A stretch of DNA of 64,000 nt from JBDWFY01 sp039976075 (lineage in GTDB: Bacteria > Pseudomonadota > Alphaproteobacteria > Rhizobiales > Stappiaceae), in assembly GCA_039976075.1 (NCBI GenBank), contig JBDWFY010000022.1, positions 1 through 64,000 of the forward strand, written 5' to 3'. Made by a program: the position numbers and the translations under genes. Under the pieces are notes generated by a model that worked only from the letters and a program-made list of their open reading frames with translations, was not told the origin of the DNA and did no database searches. Positions 41,821-50,924 of this stretch are shown here, piece after piece (the stretch's first letter is position 1; the number at the start of each line of letters is the position of its first letter).

Positions 41821-43178
41821 GCAGCCTCCAGCCCCTGTTTTTGCCAGGGAAGCCGAACGGTGATTTCAGTGCCACCGGTCCGGCGGCTGCGCAGAATGAT
41901 CTCGCCATGATGTGTGTCGATGCGTTCACGCATATTTCGGATGCCAAGACCTGTACCCAGGTCAACGGGTTCCGGTATGCCACAACCATCGTCCGTTATC
42001 TGAAGGTGGAGATCCGATAGGCTGTTATGGATGGTGATTGAGACCTTCCTGGCGCCAGAATGCCTCGCAACGTTGGTCAAAGCTTCCTGGACAACGCGAT
42101 AAACCGCTGTCTTTGCTTCATTGCTCAAACGATTGTGGCAGCGTTCGGCGGTCACCATGACCTCAATGCCGGTCTGCTCCTGGAATTCCTTGCCAAGGCT
42201 GATGACGGCTGCTGCCAGTCCCATATCGTCCAGGACGCTGGGTCTGAGGTCCTTCGAAATTCGCCTGACTTCATTGAGTGCATTTTCAAGTATCTGCAGT
42301 GATTTGGAGATCAACTTCTTTGCTTCAGGTATCGCCTGTGATTTCAGTTCGGCCAAATCAAGGGAATAGCGGATCGAGACCAATAATTGCGAAATGCTGT
42401 CATGTAATTCGCTCGAGACGCGTTTACGCTCCTCTTCCTGAACGTCGACGATGCGATGTGTCAGTTCCTTGAGTTTGCGGTCGGCAATGCGCTGTTCGGA
42501 AATCCGGAACCCGATTATTGTCCCGGCGACTATGAGAACGGCGGCAAATGTTATGAGAAACATGACGATTGCCGTCTGTTGCACGTTTTTCTCTATTTCC
42601 GCTTTAATCAATGCAACTTCGCGCGCGATATCGTCGATATAGATGCCGGTTCCAACCATCCATCCCCATTTATCGAGCTGGGTGGCATAACCGAGTTTTT
42701 CCGCAAGCACCCGGGTCGAAGGCTTGTGCCAGATGTAGCGATGAAATCCACCGCCCTGGCGCGCCTGCGCAATCAAACTTTGAATCACCTTGTTTCCCGT
42801 AGGGTCTTCCAGATCCCACAGATCCTGTCCGACATAGTCTGCGATCTTGGGATGGACCAGATTTACACCCTGAAAGTCATAGACATAAAAATAGCCGTCT
42901 TCGCCGAAGTCCATCGTGTTGAGGATCTCTTTGACACGGGTCTGCGCGGCAAGTTTACCGCCAGGCTCGTTCGTATAGACGTCTTCGATAGCGGTCAGGG
43001 CGAGGCGTGTATAATTTTCAAGCTCCGTTTGTTTTCCGGAGAGGATTTTTTGTTCAACTGCCTGCACTTCAGCGAGGATGAAACGTTCTGATTGAATCCA
43101 TAAGACAATCGCTGTCAGAAGCGATACCAGCACGAGCGGCAGGATCGTGATGAGATATAGTTTTGTCTTGAGTGTCAC
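41817..43178 (-). CDS. Cache-domain sensor histidine kinase (HisKA_3)
   Basis: A 453-residue membrane kinase. TM1 is at 8-28. A periplasmic single-cache domain (about 40-190) contains TMDFGEDGYFYVYDFQGVNLVHP and WGWMVGTGIYIDD. TM2 is near 205-228. Then RVSSELHDSISQLL (phospho-His), NVARHSGARK and DDGCGIP as the ATPase boxes, and GTGLGIRNMRER. Cache domains of this type often bind small organic acids. The start is GTG with no ATG near. It is divergent from the TRAP binding protein by 242 nt, so it probably senses the transported substrate. Confidence 0.92.
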   Translation of the reverse strand: MTLKTKLYLITILPLVLVSLLTAIVLWIQSERFILAEVQAVEQKILSGKQTELENYTRLALTAIEDVYTNEPGGKLAAQTRVKEILNTMDFGEDGYFYVYDFQGVNLVHPKIADYVGQDLWDLEDPTGNKVIQSLIAQARQGGGFHRYIWHKPSTRVLAEKLGYATQLDKWGWMVGTGIYIDDIAREVALIKAEIEKNVQQTAIVMFLITFAAVLIVAGTIIGFRISEQRIADRKLKELTHRIVDVQEEERKRVSSELHDSISQLLVSIRYSLDLAELKSQAIPEAKKLISKSLQILENALNEVRRISKDLRPSVLDDMGLAAAVISLGKEFQEQTGIEVMVTAERCHNRLSNEAKTAVYRVVQEALTNVARHSGARKVSITIHNSLSDLHLQITDDGCGIPEPVDLGTGLGIRNMRERIDTHHGEIILRSRRTGGTEITVRLPWQKQGLEAA

Positions 43179-43262
43179 GGTACTTTCAATCTTTGCCTTT
43201 TAGCCGGATTACAGCCAATTCTGCTTTATATAAACGACTTATTGCGCGGTGTTGCGTAGTAA

Positions 43263-43279
43263 TACTGAGTTTTTCAGTA
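43263..43279. promoter_or_regulatory. Palindrome before the TRAP operon
   Basis: TACTGA (43263-43268) and TCAGTA (43274-43279) form a perfect 6-5-6 repeat, 142 nt upstream of the TRAP start codon and 85 nt from the kinase start. It is about the size of a NarL/FixJ-type binding site; inference only. Confidence 0.4.
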
Positions 43280-43420
43280 ATTTATACAGTGGCGCTACGG
43301 GCGATTCTTCAACTAGACACTGTGGGTCCAAAAATGCAACTGTCTGGCTGGACACTCAGAAATTAAGTCCGTATCGGAATGCAGCTTCAGGTTTCGCATT
43401 CTCGTATTTGGGAGGAAAAT

Positions 43421-44506
43421 ATGGATCGTCGTTCGTTTTTGAAGAACGCAGGTATTGGTGCCGGTGCCGCCGCAGCAACCACAACGCTTGCAGCACCCGC
43501 CATCGCGCAGGGTAAAACCAAACTAACCATGGTCACCACATGGGGACGTGGACTTGCCGGTGTTTTCGACGCTGCTCAGCGCGTTGCAGATAGCGTCAAC
43601 ACTATGTCGGAAGGAACGCTTGAAATTGAAGTGAAGGCAGCAGGTGAGCTTGTTGGTGCGTTCGAGGTGTTCGATGCAGTGTCTTCCGGTCAGGCGGACA
43701 TGTATCATGGTGCCGACTATTACTTCATCGGTCAGCATCCCGGTTTTGCGTTTTTCACCGGCGTGCCGTTCGGCATGACAGCAACCGAGCACAACAACTG
43801 GTGGTACCATATGGGTGGCCGCGAGCTGGGCGATGAGCTTGGTGAGTTGTTCAACCTTAAATCATTTGCGGCAGGCAACACGTCTTCTCAGGCAGGTGGC
43901 TGGTTCCGCGAGCCGATCAAGGGGCCGGAAGATTTCAACGGCCTCAAGTTCCGTATGCCGGGTCTGGGTGGCAAAGCCCTGGGTTACATGGGTGCATCCG
44001 TTCAGAATATTCCGGGCTCGGAAGTGTATCAGGCGCTGTCATCCGGTGCGATCGATGGTACGGAATGGATCGGCCCATGGGCTGACGAGAAAGCTGGTTT
44101 CCAGGAAATCACCAAGATTTATTATACAGCCGGTTTCCATGAGCCCAGCGCCAGCCTCACCTGCGCGACCAACCGTGAAGTGTTTGACGGTCTGTCTCCT
44201 GCCCATCAGAAGATCATCGAGATGGCCTGCGGTGAAGCCAATGTCTGGAATATGTCCCAGTATCTGGCAAATAACGGTGCAGCCTTGCAACGCCTGATTG
44301 CCGATGGCGTTGTCGTTTCGCAGTTCCCTGATGCTGTCTGGGACGCGTTTGGTGATGCATCCAAGAAAGTTTATGACGAGTATATGAGTGACGAACTCTT
44401 CAAGAAGATTTACGACTCTTATACAGACTCGCTGAAGAAATCTGCTGGTTGGATTTCCCAGTCGGTCTCTGTCTACCAGACACAGCGAGACCGCGTTCTC
44501 GGCTAA
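43421..44506 (+). CDS. TRAP transporter substrate-binding protein (DctP/TakP-like)
   Basis: A 361-residue periplasmic receptor. The N-terminus is a twin-arginine signal (MDRRSFLKNAGIGAG, cleaved after APAIAQ). TMVTTWGRGLAGV and AAGELVGAFEVFDAVSSGQ fit DctP-type receptors. GGWFREPI carries the carboxylate-binding Arg. AIDGTEWIGPWADEKAGF is close to TakP of Rhodobacter sphaeroides as I recall, which binds 2-oxo monocarboxylates. GGAGGAAA precedes the ATG. The likely cargo is a 2-oxo or 2-hydroxy acid such as pyruvate or lactate. First gene of the operon. Confidence 0.92.
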   Translation: MDRRSFLKNAGIGAGAAAATTTLAAPAIAQGKTKLTMVTTWGRGLAGVFDAAQRVADSVNTMSEGTLEIEVKAAGELVGAFEVFDAVSSGQADMYHGADYYFIGQHPGFAFFTGVPFGMTATEHNNWWYHMGGRELGDELGELFNLKSFAAGNTSSQAGGWFREPIKGPEDFNGLKFRMPGLGGKALGYMGASVQNIPGSEVYQALSSGAIDGTEWIGPWADEKAGFQEITKIYYTAGFHEPSASLTCATNREVFDGLSPAHQKIIEMACGEANVWNMSQYLANNGAALQRLIADGVVVSQFPDAVWDAFGDASKKVYDEYMSDELFKKIYDSYTDSLKKSAGWISQSVSVYQTQRDRVLG

Positions 44507-44530
44507 AGCCTGAAGCGCGTTTGAAAACAT

Positions 44531-44563
44531 GCCGGGCCGGCAAAAAAAACAAAACGGCCCGGC
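44531..44563 (+). promoter_or_regulatory. GC-rich intercistronic hairpin after the TRAP binding-protein gene
   Basis: GCCGGGCCG (44531-44539) and CGGCCCGGC (44555-44563) form a perfect 9-bp stem with a 15-nt A-rich loop, 24 nt after the stop codon. No T-tract follows, so it is probably a transcript 3'-end stabiliser or partial terminator that keeps binding protein in excess over the membrane parts. Confidence 0.65.
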
Positions 44564-44654
44564 AACACGGGGAACAGAGCCCGAAGCGGGTGCGGGGGAG
44601 GATACTGCACCACGTTTCAGATGGGCTCGATACAGTCCATAGGTTATCAAGACG

Positions 44655-45575
44655 ATGATAGACGCCATAGTCTGGTTCTTCAGTCATGTGGTGGGGGGGA
44701 TCGTCAGTCTCTTCACCATTTTGACGAGTCCGAGCGCATGGCCGACACTTGCCAACTTGACCAGTATGGAGTGGCTTGTTCGCGTCATATATTACGGCGC
44801 ATCGGCTGAATTTTTCTTTGTCATATTCGACCTTGCAGTCATCATCCTGATTATCGGTTTGTGGCGTCGGCAGTTCCTATGGGGTGTTGTCCGCGCAACT
44901 GAGGGCCTCAATAACTGGATCGGTCGACTTGCCGCCTGGGCTGCATTGATCATGGTTCTGCAGCAGGTCATGATCATCGCTGTTCAGAGAATGTTTCGCT
45001 TGTCGGAAATATCGATGGGCCCCTTCGGTTACACCTTCACCAAGGATATCAGTTGGTTTGCCGAGGAATTGAAACTCTACAACGCGTTGATTGTTGCGCT
45101 TTGTGCGGCTTACACATTCATTCAGGGCGGACACGTCCGGGTGGATTTGTTCTATAGCGCGATGAGTTATCGGGGCAAGCGCATCACCGACATGTTGGGA
45201 TCGCTGTTTTTCGTGTTGCCATTCATGACAATCGTCTGGTTGTTCGGATGGGCATTCATGTGGCGTCACCTGATTACCCCGAAAGTAGCGACGACGACCA
45301 CGCTGGAACAACTCGAACGGAAAATAAGGGTCACGAAATGGAATGTTGAAACCATCGGCTTCTCGCCTAACGGTTTTGACGGCTACTTCCTATTCAAAAT
45401 TCTTCTGATTTCGTTTGCCGGATTGATGTTCCTGCAAGGTCTCTCTTTCTTCTACCGAAATCTGCTTGAGTTGATCGAAGGACCGGAGTCTTACGGCAAA
45501 TATCTGGATCGTGATCAGGACCTCGAGACTGACAGTGATGGGCCTGCGCCCGCTGAAGTCTCTCACTCGGCATAA
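44655..45575 (+). CDS. TRAP transporter small permease (DctQ family), long form
   Basis: A 306-residue membrane subunit. It is longer than the usual 160-200 residues of DctQ. The typical DctQ core lies around 85-250 (LNNWIGRLAAWAALIMVLQQVMIIAVQR, then HVRVDLFYSAMSYRGKRITDMLGSLFF), with an added N-terminal helix region and a further helix near the end. The C-terminus is acidic and soluble. It is coded 23 nt before the large permease and would join with it in the membrane. Confidence 0.88.
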   Translation: MIDAIVWFFSHVVGGIVSLFTILTSPSAWPTLANLTSMEWLVRVIYYGASAEFFFVIFDLAVIILIIGLWRRQFLWGVVRATEGLNNWIGRLAAWAALIMVLQQVMIIAVQRMFRLSEISMGPFGYTFTKDISWFAEELKLYNALIVALCAAYTFIQGGHVRVDLFYSAMSYRGKRITDMLGSLFFVLPFMTIVWLFGWAFMWRHLITPKVATTTTLEQLERKIRVTKWNVETIGFSPNGFDGYFLFKILLISFAGLMFLQGLSFFYRNLLELIEGPESYGKYLDRDQDLETDSDGPAPAEVSHSA

Positions 45576-45598
45576 CCGGAACAGGGCAGCAACAGATT

Positions 45599-47938
45599 AT
45601 GCTTTTTGGATTGGACGGGGTCGAGCTAAGCCTCATCATCGTTTTCTTCTGCCTGTTTATGGGCATCATGACCGGCTATCCGGTCGCATTCGCCATTGGT
45701 GGTTCCGCAGTTATCTCCTTTGGGATTATCGCCGTACTTGCCAATGCAGGTATTCTGCAAAAGGAAATCGTTGATACGGCGAGCGAGGCTTATCGAGAGA
45801 TCGTTGCGAGCGGGGTTCCCAAACACGACATCACGATTTTCAAGTTTCCACAATTGCCGACCGAACTGGTGCCATTGTTTGAACGTGGCGTCGATGGAGC
45901 TTTCTTCCGGACCATCGCCTTTGTCGTCAATCGTATGAACGAGCGGGTTCTGGCGGGTCCGTCGATTGAGACGTTGTTGGCTGTTGCCATGTTCGTTCTG
46001 ATGGGCATTGCATTGGAGCGTTCAAAAATCGCTAATGACCTGTTGACGACGATGGCGCGGGTCTTCGGCCCGCTTCCTGGCGGCCTTGCTGTCTCTGTCG
46101 TGGTCGTGGGTGCATTTCTTGCTGCTTCAACAGGTATTGTCGGCGCCACCGTCGTAACAATGGGTCTGCTTTCGCTGCCAACCATGCTGCGCAACGGTTA
46201 TTCACCGCAGTTGTCGACGGGTGTCATAGCGGCGTCCGGTACGCTGGGGCAGATCATCCCGCCATCTATCGTGATCGTTCTGCTGGGAACCCTGGCGGGA
46301 GATCTATATGCCACCGCGCAGGAAAAACGCGCCAAGCTTGCCGGATGTACCGACGCGTTGACCTATTTGGGCGAACCGGCGGTTCTTTCGGTTGGTACCC
46401 TGTTTCAGGCGGCGGTTATCCCAGGGATCATGCTTGCGGTAATGTATGCTGCCTTTGCATTCGGCTATGCCTTGTTTAATCCGACAAAGGCGCCACCCGT
46501 TACCTTTGATGATGAAGTAACCGGAACACCGACCAGTGTTCAGCATAAGCTATTCTGGTTCCTTGGGGTTCCGGCTATTGGACTTTTGCTGATCGGTGCA
46601 GCGGGCACGCTGGGCGTAGCCGGGTCTCAGACAATTTCTGCCAATGGTAATGCCTCGCTTTCAGACCAGGGGCTGCTACGGACGAATGTTTCGGACCAAT
46701 GTAAGGCTTCCCTGATCGAACTGCATGGTCAGGAAAGATGGGATCGCTCTGTAGCTGCCAAAGCTGCGGGCGTTGCCGCCGAAAAAGCTGATGAGAATTT
46801 GGATCAGGCCGAAGTTGTCAAGATTGCCGCAACTCTTCCACCACTTTCCATGGTGCTGCTCGTTGGCCTGTTCTTCATCTCCCTGGTACTGACGACGACC
46901 TATGCTCTGTTTCCCGGCGATGTGCCCGTCCCTTTGATCGTGGGCGGGGTCGGTGTTGTGGGTGCAATCCTCGTTGATGCATTACTGGTGCAGCCGATTA
47001 CCAGCCCCGGATGGACGTTCCTGTATCAGGCAATTCCGTTTGGTGCGATACTGTATGGGTTGCGGTATGCGATGCCAAAACTGGCCGAGATCGATCTGCT
47101 GCGCGTGGTGTTCCCGCCGTTGATCCTGATTGTTGCCGTGCTGGGTTCCATACTTGGCGGTATCACCAATCCAACGCCTGCTGCAGCCTTGGGGGCGGCA
47201 GGCGCGCTAATGCTTGCGGCGCATCGCAAGCTGTCTGAAGATGGTGATGGCCGGGGGCGGTTTATTCTAATGTCGACCTTCGCCATTGTTATATTCCTGC
47301 TGTTCGGAACCAATTTCGATCTTCGAACCGGGGTCTCAAATATTGGTTTCGAAAACTGGGTCGCAATCATCATTTCGGTCATTGCCTATCATCTGGCATT
47401 CGGAGGCCTGATTTATTCCTGCTTCGTCCTTGCAGGAAAGAAGATACTGGCGCCCGTGGTGCGGGAGACAGCCAAAGTGACCAGTATGGTGTTTGCGATC
47501 CTGATCGGGTCCCAGATGCTCAATCTTGTGGTGATATCGTTCGGCGGAGAACACTATATCCAGGAATTTCTGCTTTCCTTTGAAAGAGAGTGGGTTGTTT
47601 TCCTGATCGTTATGATGGTCCTGTTTTTCCTGGGTTTTGTTCTGGATTTCCTGGAAATCATTTACATCGTCATACCGATTGTCGGCCCGGTGATCTATGG
47701 CGGGAGCCTCGATCCCAAATGGGTTACGATCATGATTGCAATTAACCTGCAGACATCGTTCCTCACACCGCCGTTCGGATTTGCCCTTTTCTACTTGCGC
47801 GGGGTCGCACCGCCATCGGTAACCACCGCTCATATTTATCGAGGCGTGATACCATTTGTTCTCATTCAGGTCGTCGGTTTGGCCGTCTTGTGGATGTGGC
47901 CGTCGATTGTAACGATCCTGCCGGACCTGATGAAGTAG
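45599..47938 (+). CDS. TRAP transporter large permease (DctM family), 779-residue extended form
   Basis: A very large DctM protein; about 430 residues is usual. The start (ELSLIIVFFCLFMGIMTGYPVAFAIGG) and STGIVGATVVTMGLLSLP with GQIIPPSIVIVLLG are normal DctM blocks. It has a 60-residue soluble insert at about 50-110 and a large middle insert (about 300-530) with a soluble part (rich in Ala, Glu, Asp) and four or more additional helices. The end, NLQTSFLTPPFGFALFYLRGVAP, is standard. A terminator follows the gene. A long DctQ goes with it, so this is a distinct TRAP subtype. Confidence 0.9.
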   Translation: MLFGLDGVELSLIIVFFCLFMGIMTGYPVAFAIGGSAVISFGIIAVLANAGILQKEIVDTASEAYREIVASGVPKHDITIFKFPQLPTELVPLFERGVDGAFFRTIAFVVNRMNERVLAGPSIETLLAVAMFVLMGIALERSKIANDLLTTMARVFGPLPGGLAVSVVVVGAFLAASTGIVGATVVTMGLLSLPTMLRNGYSPQLSTGVIAASGTLGQIIPPSIVIVLLGTLAGDLYATAQEKRAKLAGCTDALTYLGEPAVLSVGTLFQAAVIPGIMLAVMYAAFAFGYALFNPTKAPPVTFDDEVTGTPTSVQHKLFWFLGVPAIGLLLIGAAGTLGVAGSQTISANGNASLSDQGLLRTNVSDQCKASLIELHGQERWDRSVAAKAAGVAAEKADENLDQAEVVKIAATLPPLSMVLLVGLFFISLVLTTTYALFPGDVPVPLIVGGVGVVGAILVDALLVQPITSPGWTFLYQAIPFGAILYGLRYAMPKLAEIDLLRVVFPPLILIVAVLGSILGGITNPTPAAALGAAGALMLAAHRKLSEDGDGRGRFILMSTFAIVIFLLFGTNFDLRTGVSNIGFENWVAIIISVIAYHLAFGGLIYSCFVLAGKKILAPVVRETAKVTSMVFAILIGSQMLNLVVISFGGEHYIQEFLLSFEREWVVFLIVMMVLFFLGFVLDFLEIIYIVIPIVGPVIYGGSLDPKWVTIMIAINLQTSFLTPPFGFALFYLRGVAPPSVTTAHIYRGVIPFVLIQVVGLAVLWMWPSIVTILPDLMK

Positions 47939-47956
47939 GCAGACCCCTTAACCGAC

Positions 47957-47989
47957 AAAAACGGGCGTCCATCGAGCGCCTGTTTTTTT
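47957..47989 (+). terminator. Rho-independent terminator after the TRAP operon
   Basis: ACGGGCG (47961-47967) and CGCCTGT (47977-47983) pair over 7 bp (one G-U) with a 9-nt loop; A-tract before and seven T after. Confidence 0.85.
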
Positions 47990-48058
47990 GTAATTATGAG
48001 GTCAAAACTTTTTCACCGGATTGGACATGGCGGTATTTGGTGATGATGCAACTGGAGC

Positions 48059-48817
48059 CTATTCGGTCCACTCCACCGAAGCAGTCAGCATGTAACCCGA
48101 ACCGTAGACTGTTCGGATCAACGGTTTGTCGCTTTCCTTGCTGAGTTTCTTGCGAATGCGGGAAATGCGTACATCTATGCTGCGATCCAGGGAATCGTCG
48201 CTTCCGCCATGATCCAGCAGGTAGTCACGGCTCAGTACGCGTTTGGGAGATCGTAACAGGATCTCGAGCAGGGCGGCTTCCCCGGTGCTTACGTCACTCT
48301 CCTGACCGCTGGGCGAAATCAGCCGCATGGAATGGGGATCAAAAACCCAGTTGGCAAAACGCGCCTTTTGTGTCCCGCTTACCGTTTGGATCTGAGTATC
48401 CAGCAGACCGCTGCGCCGCAGCACGCTGCGAATGCGGGCCACGACCTCCCTGGGGTCAAAAGGCTTGACGATGTAATCATCCGCACCGAGTTCGAGCCCC
48501 ATGATCCGATCGCCTGTATGACTGCGTCCGGACAGAACGATAATGGCGACCGGTGCGGCAGCACGCAAACGATTGATAAGCTCCATGCCATCCATGTCCG
48601 GGAGGCCGAGATCGATGACAACGAGCGCGGGTCGTTCCTGTTCAAATCCGTCCAGAGCTGAAAATGCCGACGTGAAAATACGGCTTCGAAACCGATAAGA
48701 AGCTAGCGTCTTGGCCAGAAGCTCACCGATCTCACGCTCATCATCGACAATGTCTATCAGAAGACTGCCAGAGTCTTCCGGGTCCGCTGTTCGGTTTTCG
48801 TGCCGTGTGCTCTGCAT
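48059..48817 (-). CDS. OmpR-family response regulator
   Basis: A 252-residue regulator. The receiver (about 20-135) has IDIVDDEREIG, phospho-Asp in LVVIDLGLPDMDG, and Lys in YIVKPFDPREV. The winged-helix DNA-binding domain follows (about 155-245) with LLEILLRSPKRVLSRDYLL, DRSIDVRISRIRKKL and IRTVYGSGYML. It lies 1 nt downstream of a hybrid kinase and is its partner. The regulated genes are unknown; neither neighbour on the left is obviously linked. Confidence 0.92.
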   Translation of the reverse strand: MQSTRHENRTADPEDSGSLLIDIVDDEREIGELLAKTLASYRFRSRIFTSAFSALDGFEQERPALVVIDLGLPDMDGMELINRLRAAAPVAIIVLSGRSHTGDRIMGLELGADDYIVKPFDPREVVARIRSVLRRSGLLDTQIQTVSGTQKARFANWVFDPHSMRLISPSGQESDVSTGEAALLEILLRSPKRVLSRDYLLDHGGSDDSLDRSIDVRISRIRKKLSKESDKPLIRTVYGSGYMLTASVEWTE

Positions 48818-48818
48818 A

Positions 48819-50819
48819 TCAGGATATCACGTTCAGGGTTCGAGCAAGGTCCACCAGGTTGAACGGTTTGGCAAGGACGGGCCAGCGAATTGCGTCCATT
48901 TTTTCAGGACGGTCATAATCGGCTTCGATACTGTGTCTGTAGCCGCTCATCAGCGCTATGCGCAGGCCGGGACGTATTTTCTTGGCTGATCCCGCCAGTT
49001 GAATACCGTCCATATCTCCGGGCATGACAATATCGCTCAACATAAATTCAATGTCTTCAATATCGCTGATCAGTTCGAGGGCATCTTTGGCATCATGAAC
49101 GACAAGGACATTAAAACCCAGCTGTTGCAGTTGCTCACTGACAATTGTTGCGACATCCGGCTCGTCTTCTACAAGAAGAATGAGGCGCTCCTGTCCCAGA
49201 TTATCCGGTATCGCTTCTTCGAGTTCTTCGTCCAAATGAACATCTGCGGCGGAAATCACCGGCAGCAGAAGTGATACCGTTGTTCCCATGCCCGTTTCAG
49301 AATGTAGACGTGCCAATCCGCCGGACTGCTTGGAAAAACCATATACCATGGCGAGTCCGAGACCACTGCCCGTGCCGAATTTTTTGGTCGTGTAAAAGGG
49401 TTCAAAGGCATGACGCTGGGTCGTGGAATCCATTCCAGAGCCATTGTCCGTTACCGCAATATTTGCGTAGATCCCCGAGCGAATGCCCAGCTCTTCGGCC
49501 TCAAGTTCAGAGAAGTGACGCTGTGACACTTCTATCCGGATTGTGCCACCCCCTTCAAACGCATCCCGGGCGTTGAGTGCCAGATTGACAAGAGCATTTT
49601 CGAATTGCCCGGGATCGATCCGCGCATGAAGCGGATCTTCACTACCAGGTGCTTCCAGCGAAATGTTCTTGGGAAGAGACCCTCTTAGCAGCTGAACGAC
49701 ATTGTCGACGAGAGTTCCAATGTTGACTTCGCTTGGATCAAGTGGCTCACCGCGTGCGAAGGCCAAGAGGCGTTTTGTCAGCTCCGCCCCGCGCTGAGCG
49801 GCATGGAGAGCTGGATCGATGCGTGCAATTGGGCCTTCCCGATCTTCGGCCCAAGCCTGAAGCGCGTCGCCGCGCAGCGCAAGCAAGTTGCCGATTATGA
49901 CTGTCAGAAGATTGTTGAAGTCATGTGCAAGCCCTCCGGTCAATTGTCCCACTGCCTCCATGCGCTGCGTTTCAACCAGGACAGTTTCACTATGCTTTTG
50001 CTCTGTAATATCCAGGGAAAGCACAAAGCACCCAAGCACGTTTCCTGCAGTATCCATGTCGGGAATAAGAGTTGAGCGCATATAGACGGGTTTGCCGGTA
50101 TCATCGGCACGATTATATTCGTATGAGACGGCACGGCCGGCAAAAACGCGCCTGATTTCCGGTTCGAGCTGATCAAATAGCGGAGCCCCGATGACATCTC
50201 TCGCCAGTCGGTTCTGAATCGTTTCTGGCGTGTGGCCAAACCATTCTGCATATCGACGATTTGCAAAATGATAGATCGGGCCTGGCGCCATGTAAGCAAT
50301 GAGGGCAGGAACATTGTCCATGACAACCCGCAACCAGTCCTCGCTCTGCCTCAGCGCTCTGGTTCGTTCTTCTACGGTTTTTTCCAGTTCCTCCTGATAG
50401 TGCCGTTCTTGAGTGACATCGGTATAAGTTGTCACGAACCCGCCCATCGGCAGAGGAGTTCCCTGTACCGCAATGATTTGTCCTGTCGGACGCATTCGTT
50501 CGAAATAGTGAGGCTGAAATGCAAGGGCTCTCTCGACCCGCATTTTCACCTGATCCTCAACATCGCCTTCTCCATATTCGCCCCGTTCGGCAATTACCCT
50601 GAAGTAATCCGCCAGATGCGTGCCTCTGATCGCAAGACGAAGCGGGAGGTCGAGCATATCGAACAGCCTGGTATTCCAGGCCACCAATCTCAAATCGGCG
50701 TCAAATACTGTGAACCCCTGATTGATATGGTCCAGGGCTGCCTGCAGCAGATCAAGCCGCGCTTCGGCCAGCGACGCGGGTTCGGTGCCTGATTGCAGTG
50801 TTGGGTCGATACGTTCCAT
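48819..50819 (-). CDS. PAS-domain hybrid histidine kinase/response regulator
   Basis: A 666-residue soluble sensor. Two PAS units (about 20-140 and 155-290) precede HisKA with GGLAHDFNNLLTVI (phospho-His), then NLALNARDAF, DNGSGMD and FGTGSGLGLAMVYG of the ATPase domain. A receiver at the C-terminus (LILLVEDEPDVATI, phospho-Asp in MLSDIVMPGDMDG) ends the protein. No membrane segment. I chose ATG 50819; a TTG at 50837 is in frame. The arrangement suggests a phosphorelay with the adjacent OmpR-type protein. The signal is not identifiable; PAS domains often bind haem, flavin or small molecules. Confidence 0.9.
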   Translation of the reverse strand: MERIDPTLQSGTEPASLAEARLDLLQAALDHINQGFTVFDADLRLVAWNTRLFDMLDLPLRLAIRGTHLADYFRVIAERGEYGEGDVEDQVKMRVERALAFQPHYFERMRPTGQIIAVQGTPLPMGGFVTTYTDVTQERHYQEELEKTVEERTRALRQSEDWLRVVMDNVPALIAYMAPGPIYHFANRRYAEWFGHTPETIQNRLARDVIGAPLFDQLEPEIRRVFAGRAVSYEYNRADDTGKPVYMRSTLIPDMDTAGNVLGCFVLSLDITEQKHSETVLVETQRMEAVGQLTGGLAHDFNNLLTVIIGNLLALRGDALQAWAEDREGPIARIDPALHAAQRGAELTKRLLAFARGEPLDPSEVNIGTLVDNVVQLLRGSLPKNISLEAPGSEDPLHARIDPGQFENALVNLALNARDAFEGGGTIRIEVSQRHFSELEAEELGIRSGIYANIAVTDNGSGMDSTTQRHAFEPFYTTKKFGTGSGLGLAMVYGFSKQSGGLARLHSETGMGTTVSLLLPVISAADVHLDEELEEAIPDNLGQERLILLVEDEPDVATIVSEQLQQLGFNVLVVHDAKDALELISDIEDIEFMLSDIVMPGDMDGIQLAGSAKKIRPGLRIALMSGYRHSIEADYDRPEKMDAIRWPVLAKPFNLVDLARTLNVIS

Positions 50820-50924
50820 ATGCGCATTAAAGGCCAATTATATCGTTTGCGCTAGCCGTTCTCGCCGCTGAAACAATTCGAAACAATTGGCTCATATTCA
50901 AGACATGAGCATGAGGTAGCGTTT

